Assembly (NCBI GenBank): GCA_937922045.1
Contig: CAKZXA010000028.1
Span: 17,633-81,632, forward strand
Reading direction: 5' to 3'
Length of the DNA: 64,000 nt
Source of the DNA: an uncultured Acidimicrobiales bacterium
GTDB taxonomy: Bacteria > Actinomycetota > Acidimicrobiia > Acidimicrobiales > SZUA-35
The translations under genes were made by a program, and so were the position numbers. How positions within the stretch are numbered: the stretch's first letter is position 1; each line of letters begins with the position of its first letter. The notes beneath the pieces were generated by a model. The model did not search any database and had not been told where the DNA came from. It saw only the letters and a program-made list of their open reading frames with translations. This document shows, in pieces, positions 1 through 8,543 of the stretch.

Positions 1-38
1 TCAACGGTGGCGCCGACGACGTCTGGTTCGAACCCTGA
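1..38 (+). CDS. C-terminal end of an unidentified protein (partial)
   Basis: Reading from base 3, the frame gives Asn-Gly-Gly-Ala-Asp-Asp-Val-Trp-Phe-Glu-Pro and then TGA at 36-38. This is a plausible end of a gene that enters the window from the left and converges on the P450 gene. The fragment is too short to assign to a family. The other two frames also stay open for a short distance, so the frame choice rests only on amino-acid composition. Confidence 0.3.
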   Translation, partial: NGGADDVWFEP

Positions 39-60
39 ATCGGGCGAACCCTGAATCGGG
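29..60. repeat. 16-bp perfect tandem duplication
   Basis: The 16-mer CGAACCCTGAATCGGG occurs twice without a gap, at 29-44 and 45-60. It overlaps the presumed stop codon of the leftmost gene and lies just past the end of the P450 gene. It has the same form as the 17-bp tandem duplication at 21410-21443, which suggests recent slippage or repair duplication. Confidence 0.9.
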
Positions 61-65
61 CCTAG

Positions 66-1289
66 CTAGAAGCGCACCCGGACTCGACGAGGACCGCGTA
101 CCTGCCCACCGGCCCACGTGACATCCTCAGGGTCGATGATCTCGAACTCGGGGATGCGTTCCATCCAGGTGCTGATGGCAACGTCCATCTCCAGCCGGGC
201 CAGGTTTGACCCGGCGCAGCGATGGATGCCCGACCCGAAAGCGATGTGGCGGTTGCGGGCCCGGTCGATGATGAAGCGCTCAGGTTCCTCGAATGCCTCA
301 GGATCGTGGTTGGCGCCTGGGAAGTTCATGATCACCTTGTCGCCAGGGCACATCTTCACCCCGTTGTACTCAACCTCTTCGGTCAGCACGCGAGCCATCG
401 TCACCGGCGAGTAGAACCGTAGGAACTCTTCCAAAGCGGTTGGCATCAGGTCGGGCTCAGCGGCCAGCCGGTGGCGATCATCGGGATGGGTGGCCAGGTG
501 CCACAGAGCCGAACCGATCGAACTCCACGTTGTGTCGATCCCGGCCACCAACTGGAGGTTGCACATGCCAACCACGGTCTCAGGCTTGATCGGGTTGCCA
601 TCGGGATCGGTGGCGGCCAGAAGATGGGAGATAAGATCGTCGCGGGGATTCTCCTGGCGATCAGCCACCTCGGCTCGGAAGAAATCGCGGATCACGTCGC
701 GGTACTTCACGCGAAGCTCGGGCTCGGACAAGCCGAACTCCAGGACGTTGCGAACCCAGAAGGTGAACTCGTCGACCCTGGTCTCGTCGACACCGAGAAG
801 GTTGGCGATGACGGCGGCTGGAATCTGTTGGGCGTAGTCGCCGGCAGCGTCGCCCTCACCGTCGTCGATGAAGCGGTCGATGAGGTCGTTACATCGACGT
901 TCGGTGAAATCGCGGTGGGCGTCGATCACCTTGGGTGAAAAGTGGGGGAGGAGCAGGCGGCGCGTCCAGGTGTGGTCAGGCGGATCAGACGTGATCGGAG
1001 GGCTGTTGGCTCCGTACTCCTGAAAGACCGGATCGTTGCGCACCGCCTCCGGTAGTGGCACGACAAGAGGATCGGCCGACGACAGCTCAGGCACCATCTT
1101 GGCCAACGCCTGAACATCTTCATAGCGAGTCGGGAGGAAGGAGCTCTGCCGACGTTCGGTGTGAGCGATTGGACAGCGCTCCCTCAGCTCGCCCCACACC
1201 GCGGTTGGGTCGGTGATGTAGTCGGCATCGAAAATGTCGTAATCGGTTGCCCAGTCGTCCACCGGTTGCGTGTCGCTCATGTCGTACAT
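66..1289 (-). CDS. Cytochrome P450
   Basis: This is a 407-residue soluble bacterial P450. The I-helix oxygen-binding segment AGIDTTWSS, the ExxR motif in EEFLRFYSP and the heme loop FGSGIHRCAG, with the cysteine thiolate ligand near residue 358, are all intact, so it should be an active monooxygenase. The start at 1289 (Met-Tyr-Asp-Met-Ser) avoids the overlap with the preceding gene that a longer reading from 1361 would give. No clear Shine-Dalgarno sequence is visible. It is the last gene of a five-gene minus-strand lipid cluster, 38 bases after the SRPBCC-SDR gene, so a lipid or fatty-acid substrate is a reasonable inference. Redox partners are not encoded nearby. Confidence 0.93.
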   Translation of the reverse strand: MYDMSDTQPVDDWATDYDIFDADYITDPTAVWGELRERCPIAHTERRQSSFLPTRYEDVQALAKMVPELSSADPLVVPLPEAVRNDPVFQEYGANSPPITSDPPDHTWTRRLLLPHFSPKVIDAHRDFTERRCNDLIDRFIDDGEGDAAGDYAQQIPAAVIANLLGVDETRVDEFTFWVRNVLEFGLSEPELRVKYRDVIRDFFRAEVADRQENPRDDLISHLLAATDPDGNPIKPETVVGMCNLQLVAGIDTTWSSIGSALWHLATHPDDRHRLAAEPDLMPTALEEFLRFYSPVTMARVLTEEVEYNGVKMCPGDKVIMNFPGANHDPEAFEEPERFIIDRARNRHIAFGSGIHRCAGSNLARLEMDVAISTWMERIPEFEIIDPEDVTWAGGQVRGPRRVRVRF

Positions 1290-1327
1290 AGTAAAGGAGC
1301 GCGCTGGTTGGCGACCAATTGGGCGAA

Positions 1328-2767
1328 TTAGAGGCCTGAACGTTCGGTGACCCAGCGCCATAAACGTTCACGCCGTTCGGGTGTATCGGTGCGGCGGGTT
1401 GTCGGCAGCTTGTGGATCGATCGCGGCCGACGGTCGTGCCAGAAGACGCCGCTTGAGGTCAAAGGATTCGGATCGGCCGCCAGCCACACGAGCGTGTCGG
1501 CCCCCTGTTCTGGCGTGCGAAGTAGCGGCCCCATGATGGCGGCGAAGGTGGGTAGAGCGGCGTCGACGCCGGGGGTGTCGGCCCAGCCCGGATGTACGGC
1601 GTGGAACACGATGTCGAGGTCGGGGAATCGCCTTGCCCACATCTCGTTGAGAGTCGCCTGTGCTCGTTTAGCCCGAGCGTACTGTTCGGTGCCGTTGTAG
1701 TCGGCGGGAGCCATCTCAAGTTTGTCGACCGAGAGCGGTGCGCCGTACATGCCACCGGAAGACATGGTTATGACGCGACCCGAGCCGGAAGCCGATAGTC
1801 GATCGAGTAGCAGGCTGGTCAGAAGGAAGGGTCCAACGACCTGGCTAGCGACGGTTGCTTCGGTGCCGTCGGCGATCTCCGACCGTTCCACGCTCAGGGC
1901 CCCGGCGTTGTGTATGAGCACGTCGAGACGATCATGGTCGGCGAGCACCCGTGCGGCCAAGGCCCGGACCTGGTCGTAGTCGCCCATGTCGGCCGCCACC
2001 TCGCTGATCGACCGGTTCCCCGTCTCGGCCACGATCTCGTCCACAACCTTGGTGTTGCGTTGCTCCGACCGGCCGACGAGAATCAGGGTCGCCCCGCAGC
2101 GGGCCAATTGTGTTGCCGCCGCCCGGCCCAACCCCGACGTCGCTCCGGTGACCACAACGACCTTGCCTTCCAGGTCATAGCCATCGAGCGAGGTCCACGA
2201 TTCGAGCCGCTTCCGCACGTCGTAGCCGACGCGCGTGAAGCTCGGCACGATCGGGGTTTCGACGATCTTGTCGACGAGATTTGCAACCACACCCGAATCC
2301 GCCGCTGCACCGTTCTTTCCGACGGTAGCGACGAGCTCGCCATCGAGGGCGGTCGCGAGTCCGGCGGCTGCCTTGTCGCCGATGCGGTCGAAGAAGGGCG
2401 CTAGAAATGGGTCGGCTATGCCCAGTGGACCGTTCAACGCCAGTTCGGCCTCGTAGGTCACGAGCGCCCCGGTGTCGGTCGCTTCGACCGTCACGACGTC
2501 ATAGGACATGAGCATCCGACTCTCCGCCCGTACCGCGAAACGTTCGCGGTCGACATACTCAACTATGGTGTATCGCAGCGTAAGCTCTCCCTTGAGAGAG
2601 TCGACGCCGACCTCGTATTCAGCGCCGACACCAGGGCCAGAACCAGCCACCTGTTCGGCGGATCGCACCCCTGGGTCCCAGGAGGCAACGTTGGCGAAAT
2701 CGGCTAGGTAGCCGAAGGCTTGCTCGGCCGAGAGGGGAGTGCGGACCTGGGCGCGATAGGTGGTCAT
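1328..2767 (-). CDS. SRPBCC-domain / short-chain dehydrogenase fusion protein
   Basis: This 479-residue protein joins two folds. Residues 1-150 look like an SRPBCC (START/polyketide-cyclase-like) hydrophobic-ligand pocket, with an opening like YRAQVRTPLSAEQAFGYLAD. Residues 195-440 are a classical SDR with the nucleotide-binding TGATSGLG, the NAG motif, an active-site serine in MSSGG and the catalytic YxxxK pair (YARAK). The start ATG at 2767 overlaps the stop of the upstream cyclopropane synthase gene as ATGA, which indicates translational coupling. A plausible role is to hold a modified lipid in the first domain and oxidise or reduce it in the second; that is inference. The fusion is less common than either domain alone. 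Confidence 0.88.
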   Translation of the reverse strand: MTTYRAQVRTPLSAEQAFGYLADFANVASWDPGVRSAEQVAGSGPGVGAEYEVGVDSLKGELTLRYTIVEYVDRERFAVRAESRMLMSYDVVTVEATDTGALVTYEAELALNGPLGIADPFLAPFFDRIGDKAAAGLATALDGELVATVGKNGAAADSGVVANLVDKIVETPIVPSFTRVGYDVRKRLESWTSLDGYDLEGKVVVVTGATSGLGRAAATQLARCGATLILVGRSEQRNTKVVDEIVAETGNRSISEVAADMGDYDQVRALAARVLADHDRLDVLIHNAGALSVERSEIADGTEATVASQVVGPFLLTSLLLDRLSASGSGRVITMSSGGMYGAPLSVDKLEMAPADYNGTEQYARAKRAQATLNEMWARRFPDLDIVFHAVHPGWADTPGVDAALPTFAAIMGPLLRTPEQGADTLVWLAADPNPLTSSGVFWHDRRPRSIHKLPTTRRTDTPERRERLWRWVTERSGL

Positions 2768-4158
2768 GGTGCTCCAGAAACGTAGGGATGCGATGGGCGG
2801 AGATTGACGGTGCGGCTTGGGGTGAGACCATCGGGTCGCCAATCGGGCCCGGCGATGATGATCTGATTGAGGGTGCAAGCGCGTTCGGTGAATCCAGCCT
2901 CACAGTAGGCCAGGTAGAAGTGCCACAACCGACAGAAGCGATCATCGAGCCCGAGCTGGTTCATCTTGCCCGGATCTGAGGCGACGTTTTCTTCAAACCG
3001 TCGCCGCCACCGCCGCAATGTCTCGGCGTAGTGGGCTGACAGATCTTCTACGTCGATGATCTGGAGGTTGGTGGCGCGGGCCAGCGACGATGAGATGGCT
3101 CCGATCGAGGGAAGTTGACCGCCGGGAAACACGAACCTCCGAATGAAATCTTCGGTGTTCTTGACCCGCTCGAACCGCTTGTCTGGAACGCAGATTGCTT
3201 GAAGTCCTACGAGGCCGTCTGGTTGTAGGCACCGTTCGATCGTGGCGAAGAAGCGATCGTAGTCGCGCCAGTTCACGGCCTCAATCATCTCGACCGAAAC
3301 CATCCGGTCGAACGAGCCCGACAGGTCACGCCAATCATGGTCGAGAAGTTGAACCCGATCATCGAGACCGGCGGTTCGCACCCGCTGCTTGGCCTCTGCC
3401 AGCTGTGCGGCCGAGATGGTGGTTGTGGCAATGCTGCACCCGGTTTGGGAAGCTGCCCGGATCGCCATCCCACCCCAACCCGTGCCGATCTCCAACAGCT
3501 TGTGCCCGGCCTCGACCCCGAGCTTGGCCAGCAGGCGATCGTATTTGGCCAGGCTTGCGTCGAACAATGACATGCCGGGTCGTTCGAAAACCGCAGAGGA
3601 GTAGGTCATGGTCTCGTCGAGAAAAGAGGCGAAGAACTCGTTGCCCAGGTCGTAGTGAGAGGCAATGTCGTCGCGATTGCGGCGGCGGCCGCGGCGAGGC
3701 ATCAGACGGCGTAGCTGGTTGGTGACGGGACCGTACAGGTTTCTCGCCCGATTGCGTAGATCATCGAGCGGGCCAAGGTTACGGCTGATGATGCGTACGA
3801 TCGTGGTTGGGTCGTCGCTGAACCACCAACCTTCGATAAAGCCACGGCCTAGGCCGATCGATCCCTCCACCACCAAGGCCGTCCACGCCCTGGCATCCAC
3901 GATGGTTAGATCACCTTCTAATGGCTTGTCTCCCGCCACCCCGCTGATGGACGGACCAAACCGACGCGACCAGGGTGCGGCACCGGGAAGGCGCTCGTTG
4001 ATGACCAGGGTGTCGCTCGACATCTTTTCCAGCGCTGCCATGACGAGGCGGCGGGCCGCGTCGGGTGGAAATCTATCGACACGAGCATTGCCGCGACGGC
4101 TTACGTCGAGCAGGCGCGGCTGTCCTTGGTCGTTGCGGCTTGAAAGGTGGTCGGTCAT
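2764..4158 (-). CDS. cfa: Cyclopropane-fatty-acyl-phospholipid synthase family methyltransferase
   Basis: This 464-residue protein is a SAM-dependent methyltransferase of the Cfa/mycolic-acid cyclopropane synthase family, which methylates the double bonds of unsaturated acyl chains in membrane phospholipids. The SAM-binding loop reads LLEIGTGWGGMA. The family signature around YDLGNEFFASFLDETMTYSSA and the acidic EMIEAV segment are present. The length is typical of Cfa proteins with an N-terminal lipid-binding domain. It overlaps both neighbours by four bases (ATGA), between a DUF1365 gene and the SRPBCC-SDR gene. The exact product (cyclopropane, methyl-branched or another modification) cannot be read from the sequence. 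Confidence 0.93.
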   Translation of the reverse strand: MTDHLSSRNDQGQPRLLDVSRRGNARVDRFPPDAARRLVMAALEKMSSDTLVINERLPGAAPWSRRFGPSISGVAGDKPLEGDLTIVDARAWTALVVEGSIGLGRGFIEGWWFSDDPTTIVRIISRNLGPLDDLRNRARNLYGPVTNQLRRLMPRRGRRRNRDDIASHYDLGNEFFASFLDETMTYSSAVFERPGMSLFDASLAKYDRLLAKLGVEAGHKLLEIGTGWGGMAIRAASQTGCSIATTTISAAQLAEAKQRVRTAGLDDRVQLLDHDWRDLSGSFDRMVSVEMIEAVNWRDYDRFFATIERCLQPDGLVGLQAICVPDKRFERVKNTEDFIRRFVFPGGQLPSIGAISSSLARATNLQIIDVEDLSAHYAETLRRWRRRFEENVASDPGKMNQLGLDDRFCRLWHFYLAYCEAGFTERACTLNQIIIAGPDWRPDGLTPSRTVNLRPSHPYVSGAP

Positions 4159-5000
4159 GGAAGGTCGCTCCTGTCTCGCTCATGGTGGGGTTGTTCTGGT
4201 CTGGGTGGTTTTGGCTCGCGCTTTGGGTGCGGACGGAACCGCACGCGCTTCGCTGTCAGGCGGGCGGCCTGTCCATGAATCCCAGCACTCACACGATGGG
4301 TTGAGAGCCCTGCCGATCGAAGGGAATGGCCAAGCGTTTGACGGCTGGCCGGCGACCTGGTCAACCGAAGACGGGTGTGCAAGATCGGCGAGGTCGGTTG
4401 ACTACCTCTGGCCTGGGCACCTCCGGCTGGCGAAGGGACGACGTCGAGGGTGATATCGAGATGGCCGTCCAAACTTTTGACGCCAAGGTCATAGGAGTAA
4501 TCCATCTCAAGAAAAGGGGAGACGTGAAGCGTCTTCTCGAAGCTGGTGCACAGCCAATCGCCGTCCCGAACCAGTGCCAACGCGTACCAGGTGCGCTCTT
4601 TCCAGGGGGTGTTCGTAACCTCAAGCACCGTGGCTACGGGGTCGTCCTGACCCTTGTCCCAGATGAAGTAGACGGTGATGGGATTGAAGAGCCATCCCCA
4701 CCGACGTGGCTGGCTGAGCATGCGCACCGGGCCTGACGGCCGGTAGCCGAGCACGGGAGTTAACGCAGCGCAGGCCTGATCGTTCAACGAACCCTCGGCG
4801 GTAAGCCCGTAGTCGCCCCGGACGAACCGAACAGCTGCTGGTCGGTTTGCCGACCAGGCCGGATGATGGCTGAACACGTCGTTGGGACGGTCGGGGTCGA
4901 GCCAGACGTGGGACACGTCGTAGGTGAAGCTGTGCTGCTTCGGTCGTGTGCGTCGGTGCACGACGATCCCTTCGGCAAGGCCGACCGGGTCCGGATTCAC
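4155..5000 (-). CDS. DUF1365 family protein
   Basis: This 281-residue protein belongs to the DUF1365 (COG3496) family, recognisable from the N-terminal RTRPKQHSFTYDVSHVWLD region and the central LFNPITVYFIWD segment. The biochemical function is unknown, but the family is usually found between a COG2907 FAD oxidoreductase and a Cfa-type methyltransferase, exactly as here. Start and stop overlap the neighbouring genes by four bases each, so the three proteins are probably made in fixed proportion. A role in unusual fatty-acid biosynthesis is inferred from this context. Confidence 0.88.
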   Translation of the reverse strand: MNPDPVGLAEGIVVHRRTRPKQHSFTYDVSHVWLDPDRPNDVFSHHPAWSANRPAAVRFVRGDYGLTAEGSLNDQACAALTPVLGYRPSGPVRMLSQPRRWGWLFNPITVYFIWDKGQDDPVATVLEVTNTPWKERTWYALALVRDGDWLCTSFEKTLHVSPFLEMDYSYDLGVKSLDGHLDITLDVVPSPAGGAQARGSQPTSPILHTRLRLTRSPASRQTLGHSLRSAGLSTHRVSAGIHGQAARLTAKRVRFRPHPKREPKPPRPEQPHHERDRSDLP

Positions 5001-6304
5001 CAGTCGCTCCCGAGTTTGCGAGCGACCCGGATGGCGGAGACGAAGCCGTCCTCGTGGAAGCCGTAGCCCCAGTAGGCGCCGCAGAAGTGTGTGTTGTCGT
5101 GCCCATCGATTTCGTCGAATCGCCGCTGGGCTGCGATGGCTTGGGGCGTGAAGACAGGGTGGGCGTAGTCGATCCGAGGATGGAGCGGGTGCCCGACCTG
5201 GTCGTGGCTATTGAGGCTCACGAGGTAACGGGCCGATCCGGGCAGACGCTGAAGGGTGGTGAGATCGTAGGTCAAGGTGGCGCCGTCGCCATCCTGGCCG
5301 GGAGGTTGGCACGTATAGTTCCACGCAGCCCACGCTCGCCGTTTCGGCGACAATATCGAGGTGTCGCTGTGCAAGGTTGCGGTGTTGGGCTGGTAGCCGA
5401 TGGCGCCGAGGATCTCGGTTTCGGTTGGCGAAGGGTCGGCCAGCAGAGCGAGGGCTTGGTCGCTATGGCAGGCGAAGACTACCCGGTCGAACTGTTGGCG
5501 GCCGGGGTTTGCGCCTCCGAAGGTGATGCTTACCGCACCGCTTGGGTTGGTATCACTGTTGGGGCCTCGCTCCACACGCAGCACCGGGGTAGCGGAGCGG
5601 AGCTCGCCCTTGAGGCGCTTTCTTATCGCTTCGACATAGACGCGGCTACCGCCGGGGATAGAGCGCCATTGGGGCCGATCGTTGATGCCGAGCAGCCCGT
5701 GGTTGGCTAGGAAACGAAAGAGGCTGGTAGCGGGGAAGGCGTCGAACGTTTCGGGATCCGCCGACCATACGGAGGCTCCCATGGGGATGAGGTGGTGGTT
5801 GATGAAAGGCGATGAGTACCGGCCAGCGACGAGAAATTCGGCCAGGGTAGTGTCGTCTTCCTCGGTGTTGCCGGTCGTAGCTTCTAGGTGTGCGTTGGCA
5901 TTCCGGTAGAACCGCACGATGTCGAACACCATGCGCCACATGGCGGGTCGTACGACGTTGACCGGGTCGGCCAGCAGGGTTGCCAGGCTGGTGGCGCGGT
6001 AGGTGAAGAGACGGTTCGAGCCACCGAAGTTGCGGTCGGTAACAGCGAAGCTCATTTCCGTGTCCTGCGTCGGCACATCCAACTCGTCGAAGAGCCTGGT
6101 CAGGTTCGGGTAGTTCCGGTCGTTGTGGACGATAAAGCCGGTGTCGATAGCGAGGCTGCCTGCGGCCTCATCCTCCACATCGATCGTGTTGGAATGGCCG
6201 CCAAACCGATCGTCAGCCTCGAAGACGACAACATCGTGGAGCGCGTCAAGAAGATAGGCGGTTCCCAATCCGGCAATACCAGATCCGACGACGGCGATCC
6301 TCAC
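4997..6304 (-). CDS. NAD(P)/FAD-dependent oxidoreductase, amine-oxidase-like (COG2907 type)
   Basis: This 435-residue flavoprotein starts directly with a Rossmann FAD-binding motif, VVGSGIAGLGTAYLL, followed by the acidic ribose-binding FEAD and the RFGGHSNT motif typical of amine-oxidase/desaturase-like flavoproteins. The C-terminal FAD-contacting segment includes FCGAYWGYGFHEDG. It is the first gene of the lipid operon that continues through DUF1365, Cfa, SRPBCC-SDR and P450. A promoter must lie in the short gap to the divergent gene at 6353. In this conserved gene set the flavoenzyme is thought to oxidise or desaturate acyl chains; the reaction here is inferred. Confidence 0.9.
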   Translation of the reverse strand: MRIAVVGSGIAGLGTAYLLDALHDVVVFEADDRFGGHSNTIDVEDEAAGSLAIDTGFIVHNDRNYPNLTRLFDELDVPTQDTEMSFAVTDRNFGGSNRLFTYRATSLATLLADPVNVVRPAMWRMVFDIVRFYRNANAHLEATTGNTEEDDTTLAEFLVAGRYSSPFINHHLIPMGASVWSADPETFDAFPATSLFRFLANHGLLGINDRPQWRSIPGGSRVYVEAIRKRLKGELRSATPVLRVERGPNSDTNPSGAVSITFGGANPGRQQFDRVVFACHSDQALALLADPSPTETEILGAIGYQPNTATLHSDTSILSPKRRAWAAWNYTCQPPGQDGDGATLTYDLTTLQRLPGSARYLVSLNSHDQVGHPLHPRIDYAHPVFTPQAIAAQRRFDEIDGHDNTHFCGAYWGYGFHEDGFVSAIRVARKLGSDW

Positions 6305-6352
6305 ATCTCTCTACTACGTTAACGGTGTGCCCTACGGATGCGAAGTCACGTA

Positions 6353-7228
6353 ATGAGCTCGACTTTAGAGATCGGCGACGAAGACCGGGAGCGGTTCGAC
6401 CGTGACGGTTTCTTGATTGTTGAGGGACTGCTCGGCACCGACCGTCTGCCCGAGCTCCACGCGGCCTTCGACGATCTCTTCAATGGGGTATTCGAGACCG
6501 GTATTCGGCCCGACGAGGTCAACTGGCAGACCGCCACCGGTGATCCTTCGCTGACCCGCCAGATCTGCAATGGTTGGAAGGCCAACCGGGCCATCGAGCG
6601 CGTTGTCCTCGATCGAGCCTATGGCCGTGCCATCGGTGCGTTGAGCGGATGGTCATCGGTGCGCGTCATGATCGACAATGTGTTGTGGAAGCCGCCCGGT
6701 GCTCGTTCGTTGGGGTTCCATCAGGACAGCGCCTACCTCGACTGGTTCCGGCCCAACGATCTCGTCACGCTCTGGATCGCGCTCGATGCAACGACGGCTC
6801 GTGGCGGCACACTCGAACTCGTGACTGGCTCGCACCGCTGGCACCGAGACGGCCGTACCGGTGACTTCCACGGACCCGAAGACTACCGCCAACCGATGCG
6901 AGAGACGGCGGCGGCGGAAGGCCTGGACGAGTCGAGCTTGAAGGCCAGTATCGTGCCGGTGCAGGTGAAGGCTGGCGGCGGTTCGTTCCACCACGGTTGG
7001 ACATGGCACGGTTCGGGACCGAACGACGGTTCAGCGCCACGCCGAGCACTCGTGCTTCATGCCATGCGGGGCGACGTCGAGTATGTTCCGGAGCGTTTCG
7101 GAAGTGGCATCGGGCCGATCTATGGCCGCTATCGACGGCTCACCGACAACCTGCTCGACGAGAACCACTTCCCGGTTCTTTGGAGCGAGAACGGCTATCG
7201 AAGTCCCGGTCTCGACCAACGAGACTAG
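6353..7228 (+). CDS. Phytanoyl-CoA dioxygenase (PhyH) family protein
   Basis: This protein of about 291 residues is in the Fe(II)/2-oxoglutarate-dependent PhyH family. It has the metal-binding HxD pair in FHQDSAYLDWF, the distal histidine in FHHGWTWHGSGPN and the 2-oxoglutarate-binding arginine in the following RRALVLH. The N-terminal FDRDGFLIVEGLL is typical. An upstream ATG at 6338 adds five residues and cannot be excluded. The gene diverges from the lipid operon across fewer than 60 bases, so the two may be co-regulated. A hydroxylated lipid or small-molecule substrate is likely, but not identifiable. Confidence 0.9.
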   Translation: MSSTLEIGDEDRERFDRDGFLIVEGLLGTDRLPELHAAFDDLFNGVFETGIRPDEVNWQTATGDPSLTRQICNGWKANRAIERVVLDRAYGRAIGALSGWSSVRVMIDNVLWKPPGARSLGFHQDSAYLDWFRPNDLVTLWIALDATTARGGTLELVTGSHRWHRDGRTGDFHGPEDYRQPMRETAAAEGLDESSLKASIVPVQVKAGGGSFHHGWTWHGSGPNDGSAPRRALVLHAMRGDVEYVPERFGSGIGPIYGRYRRLTDNLLDENHFPVLWSENGYRSPGLDQRD

Positions 7229-7251
7229 ATCAGCGTCTTGCGGAGGCGGGT

Positions 7252-7290
7252 CCCCCGAGACACGGCTTGGATGCAGACCGTGTCCGGGGG
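7252..7290 (+). terminator. Strong hairpin downstream of the PhyH gene
   Basis: The arms CCCCCGAGACACGG (7252-7265) and CCGTGTCCGGGGG (7278-7290) pair over 13 bases with one bulged A and a 12-base loop, 23 bases after the PhyH stop codon. There is no U-rich tail, so this may be a bidirectional or Rho-assisted end, or mainly a protection for the 3' end. Confidence 0.45.
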
Positions 7291-7430
7291 TGTGCTCGCC
7301 TACCGGCAGGCACTGCGATCCAGAATGTCCGACGCTCGAAGAGCGACGGAACACTAGTGAATCGCCGCACCCCTAAAACGTCGCTTTCGTCTGCGATTCG
7401 ACGGCCACGAAAGAAAAAGCTGCGTTGCCC

Positions 7431-8543
7431 TCAGTCGATGGTGAGCTGGCTCGGATGAGTAGATGTTCCATAGGCCAGCCACACATCGGTCGTCGCCAGC
7501 GAATCAGGGGCCACAACCCGTAGTCGTAGCGTTCCATCGTCTTTCAGCTTTCTGTTGATCGAACCGAGATCGACGACGGCGGATGTGAAATCTGACGTCG
7601 CCGTGCCGCTCCACGAGCCCGTACCGAGCACGGTGCACCGTCGATCACAGACCGCCAGCTCCACCGAAATACCGATGGTCTCGCCCGCCTTCATGTCTTT
7701 CGCCGCCACGCTAAGGCTCAGCTGCACCTGGCGAAGCCTCCGTTCACCGATGTCATCGTCATCGAAGGGCCAGACCCAATCCTGGTGCGTCGTTGGATCA
7801 TCTCCGGAGAGCCCATCGGCATCCCTGGCCAGCAGCAGGCCAGGAGCGTCATCGCGGTCGGTGTCGTAGTTGGCCAGAGTTTCAGATCGGCCCACTCGGG
7901 ACTTGAGCGGCAGCTCCGAAGAGGAAGCCTGGTCACCGGAGCCCCTGGAGCGAAGGTAGAGCGTATGTCTCGCAGGCTCGGCGACAACCGTTGTGGTCGA
8001 ACCCTCGGTTTTCTCGGTCGGCCGGTCGTTTGGCGTGCTGGCTGAGGTTGTGCTCGACGAAGGGTCGCTGATCGACGTCGATCCTGGTGCCAACGATGCA
8101 TCTGGGGAATCATCGAAGCCCACCGCGCCGGTCGTGCTGACGACGAGCACCCCTGCTGTGCTGCTCGTTGCTGTGTCGTTTGCAGGCTTGGTGATGGTCG
8201 GATTCAAGCTCGTGGTGGTATTCGCTGGCCCCTTGAAGCCTGCGGCGTTTTCGGCGCTGAGCTCGGCTGTGGTCGGGGTGCTGGCCGCACCGACGAGCGG
8301 TGAGGCGGCGGTGATCTCGTGGCGATCGTTGGTGGCCAGCATGGAAGCGCCGAGGGCGCCGCCAACCAAGAGCGTTGCTCCGACGAGCCATCGTCGGTTT
8401 ACCGTCGCTGATCGGCCGATCCGCATGGCTCGCGGGCCAAGAGCGCTATCGAGCTCAACGATGTGAGTGTCGCGAGCTTCACTGCGCACCTGCAGGCCAC
8501 GGTTCGTTGCGTTCAGCCGCTCAGCTAGCTCCTCATCGTTCAT
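7431..8543 (-). CDS. Membrane-anchored protein downstream of ECF sigma factor (putative non-zinc anti-sigma factor)
   Basis: The real gene starts at ATG 8543, 11 bases inside the end of the sigma gene, giving 370 residues. Residues 1-45 are cytoplasmic and lack the HxxxCxxC zinc-binding anti-sigma motif. One membrane helix (WLVGATLLVGGALGASMLA) follows, then a Ser/Thr/Pro-rich linker of about 110 residues and a C-terminal, probably beta-rich extracellular domain with two cysteines (CDRRC). Position and topology fit an anti-sigma factor that senses an envelope signal, but no recognised anti-sigma domain is visible, so this is inference. A longer reading to 9143 is a shadow of the sigma gene. 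Confidence 0.8.
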   Translation of the reverse strand: MNDEELAERLNATNRGLQVRSEARDTHIVELDSALGPRAMRIGRSATVNRRWLVGATLLVGGALGASMLATNDRHEITAASPLVGAASTPTTAELSAENAAGFKGPANTTTSLNPTITKPANDTATSSTAGVLVVSTTGAVGFDDSPDASLAPGSTSISDPSSSTTSASTPNDRPTEKTEGSTTTVVAEPARHTLYLRSRGSGDQASSSELPLKSRVGRSETLANYDTDRDDAPGLLLARDADGLSGDDPTTHQDWVWPFDDDDIGERRLRQVQLSLSVAAKDMKAGETIGISVELAVCDRRCTVLGTGSWSGTATSDFTSAVVDLGSINRKLKDDGTLRLRVVAPDSLATTDVWLAYGTSTHPSQLTID

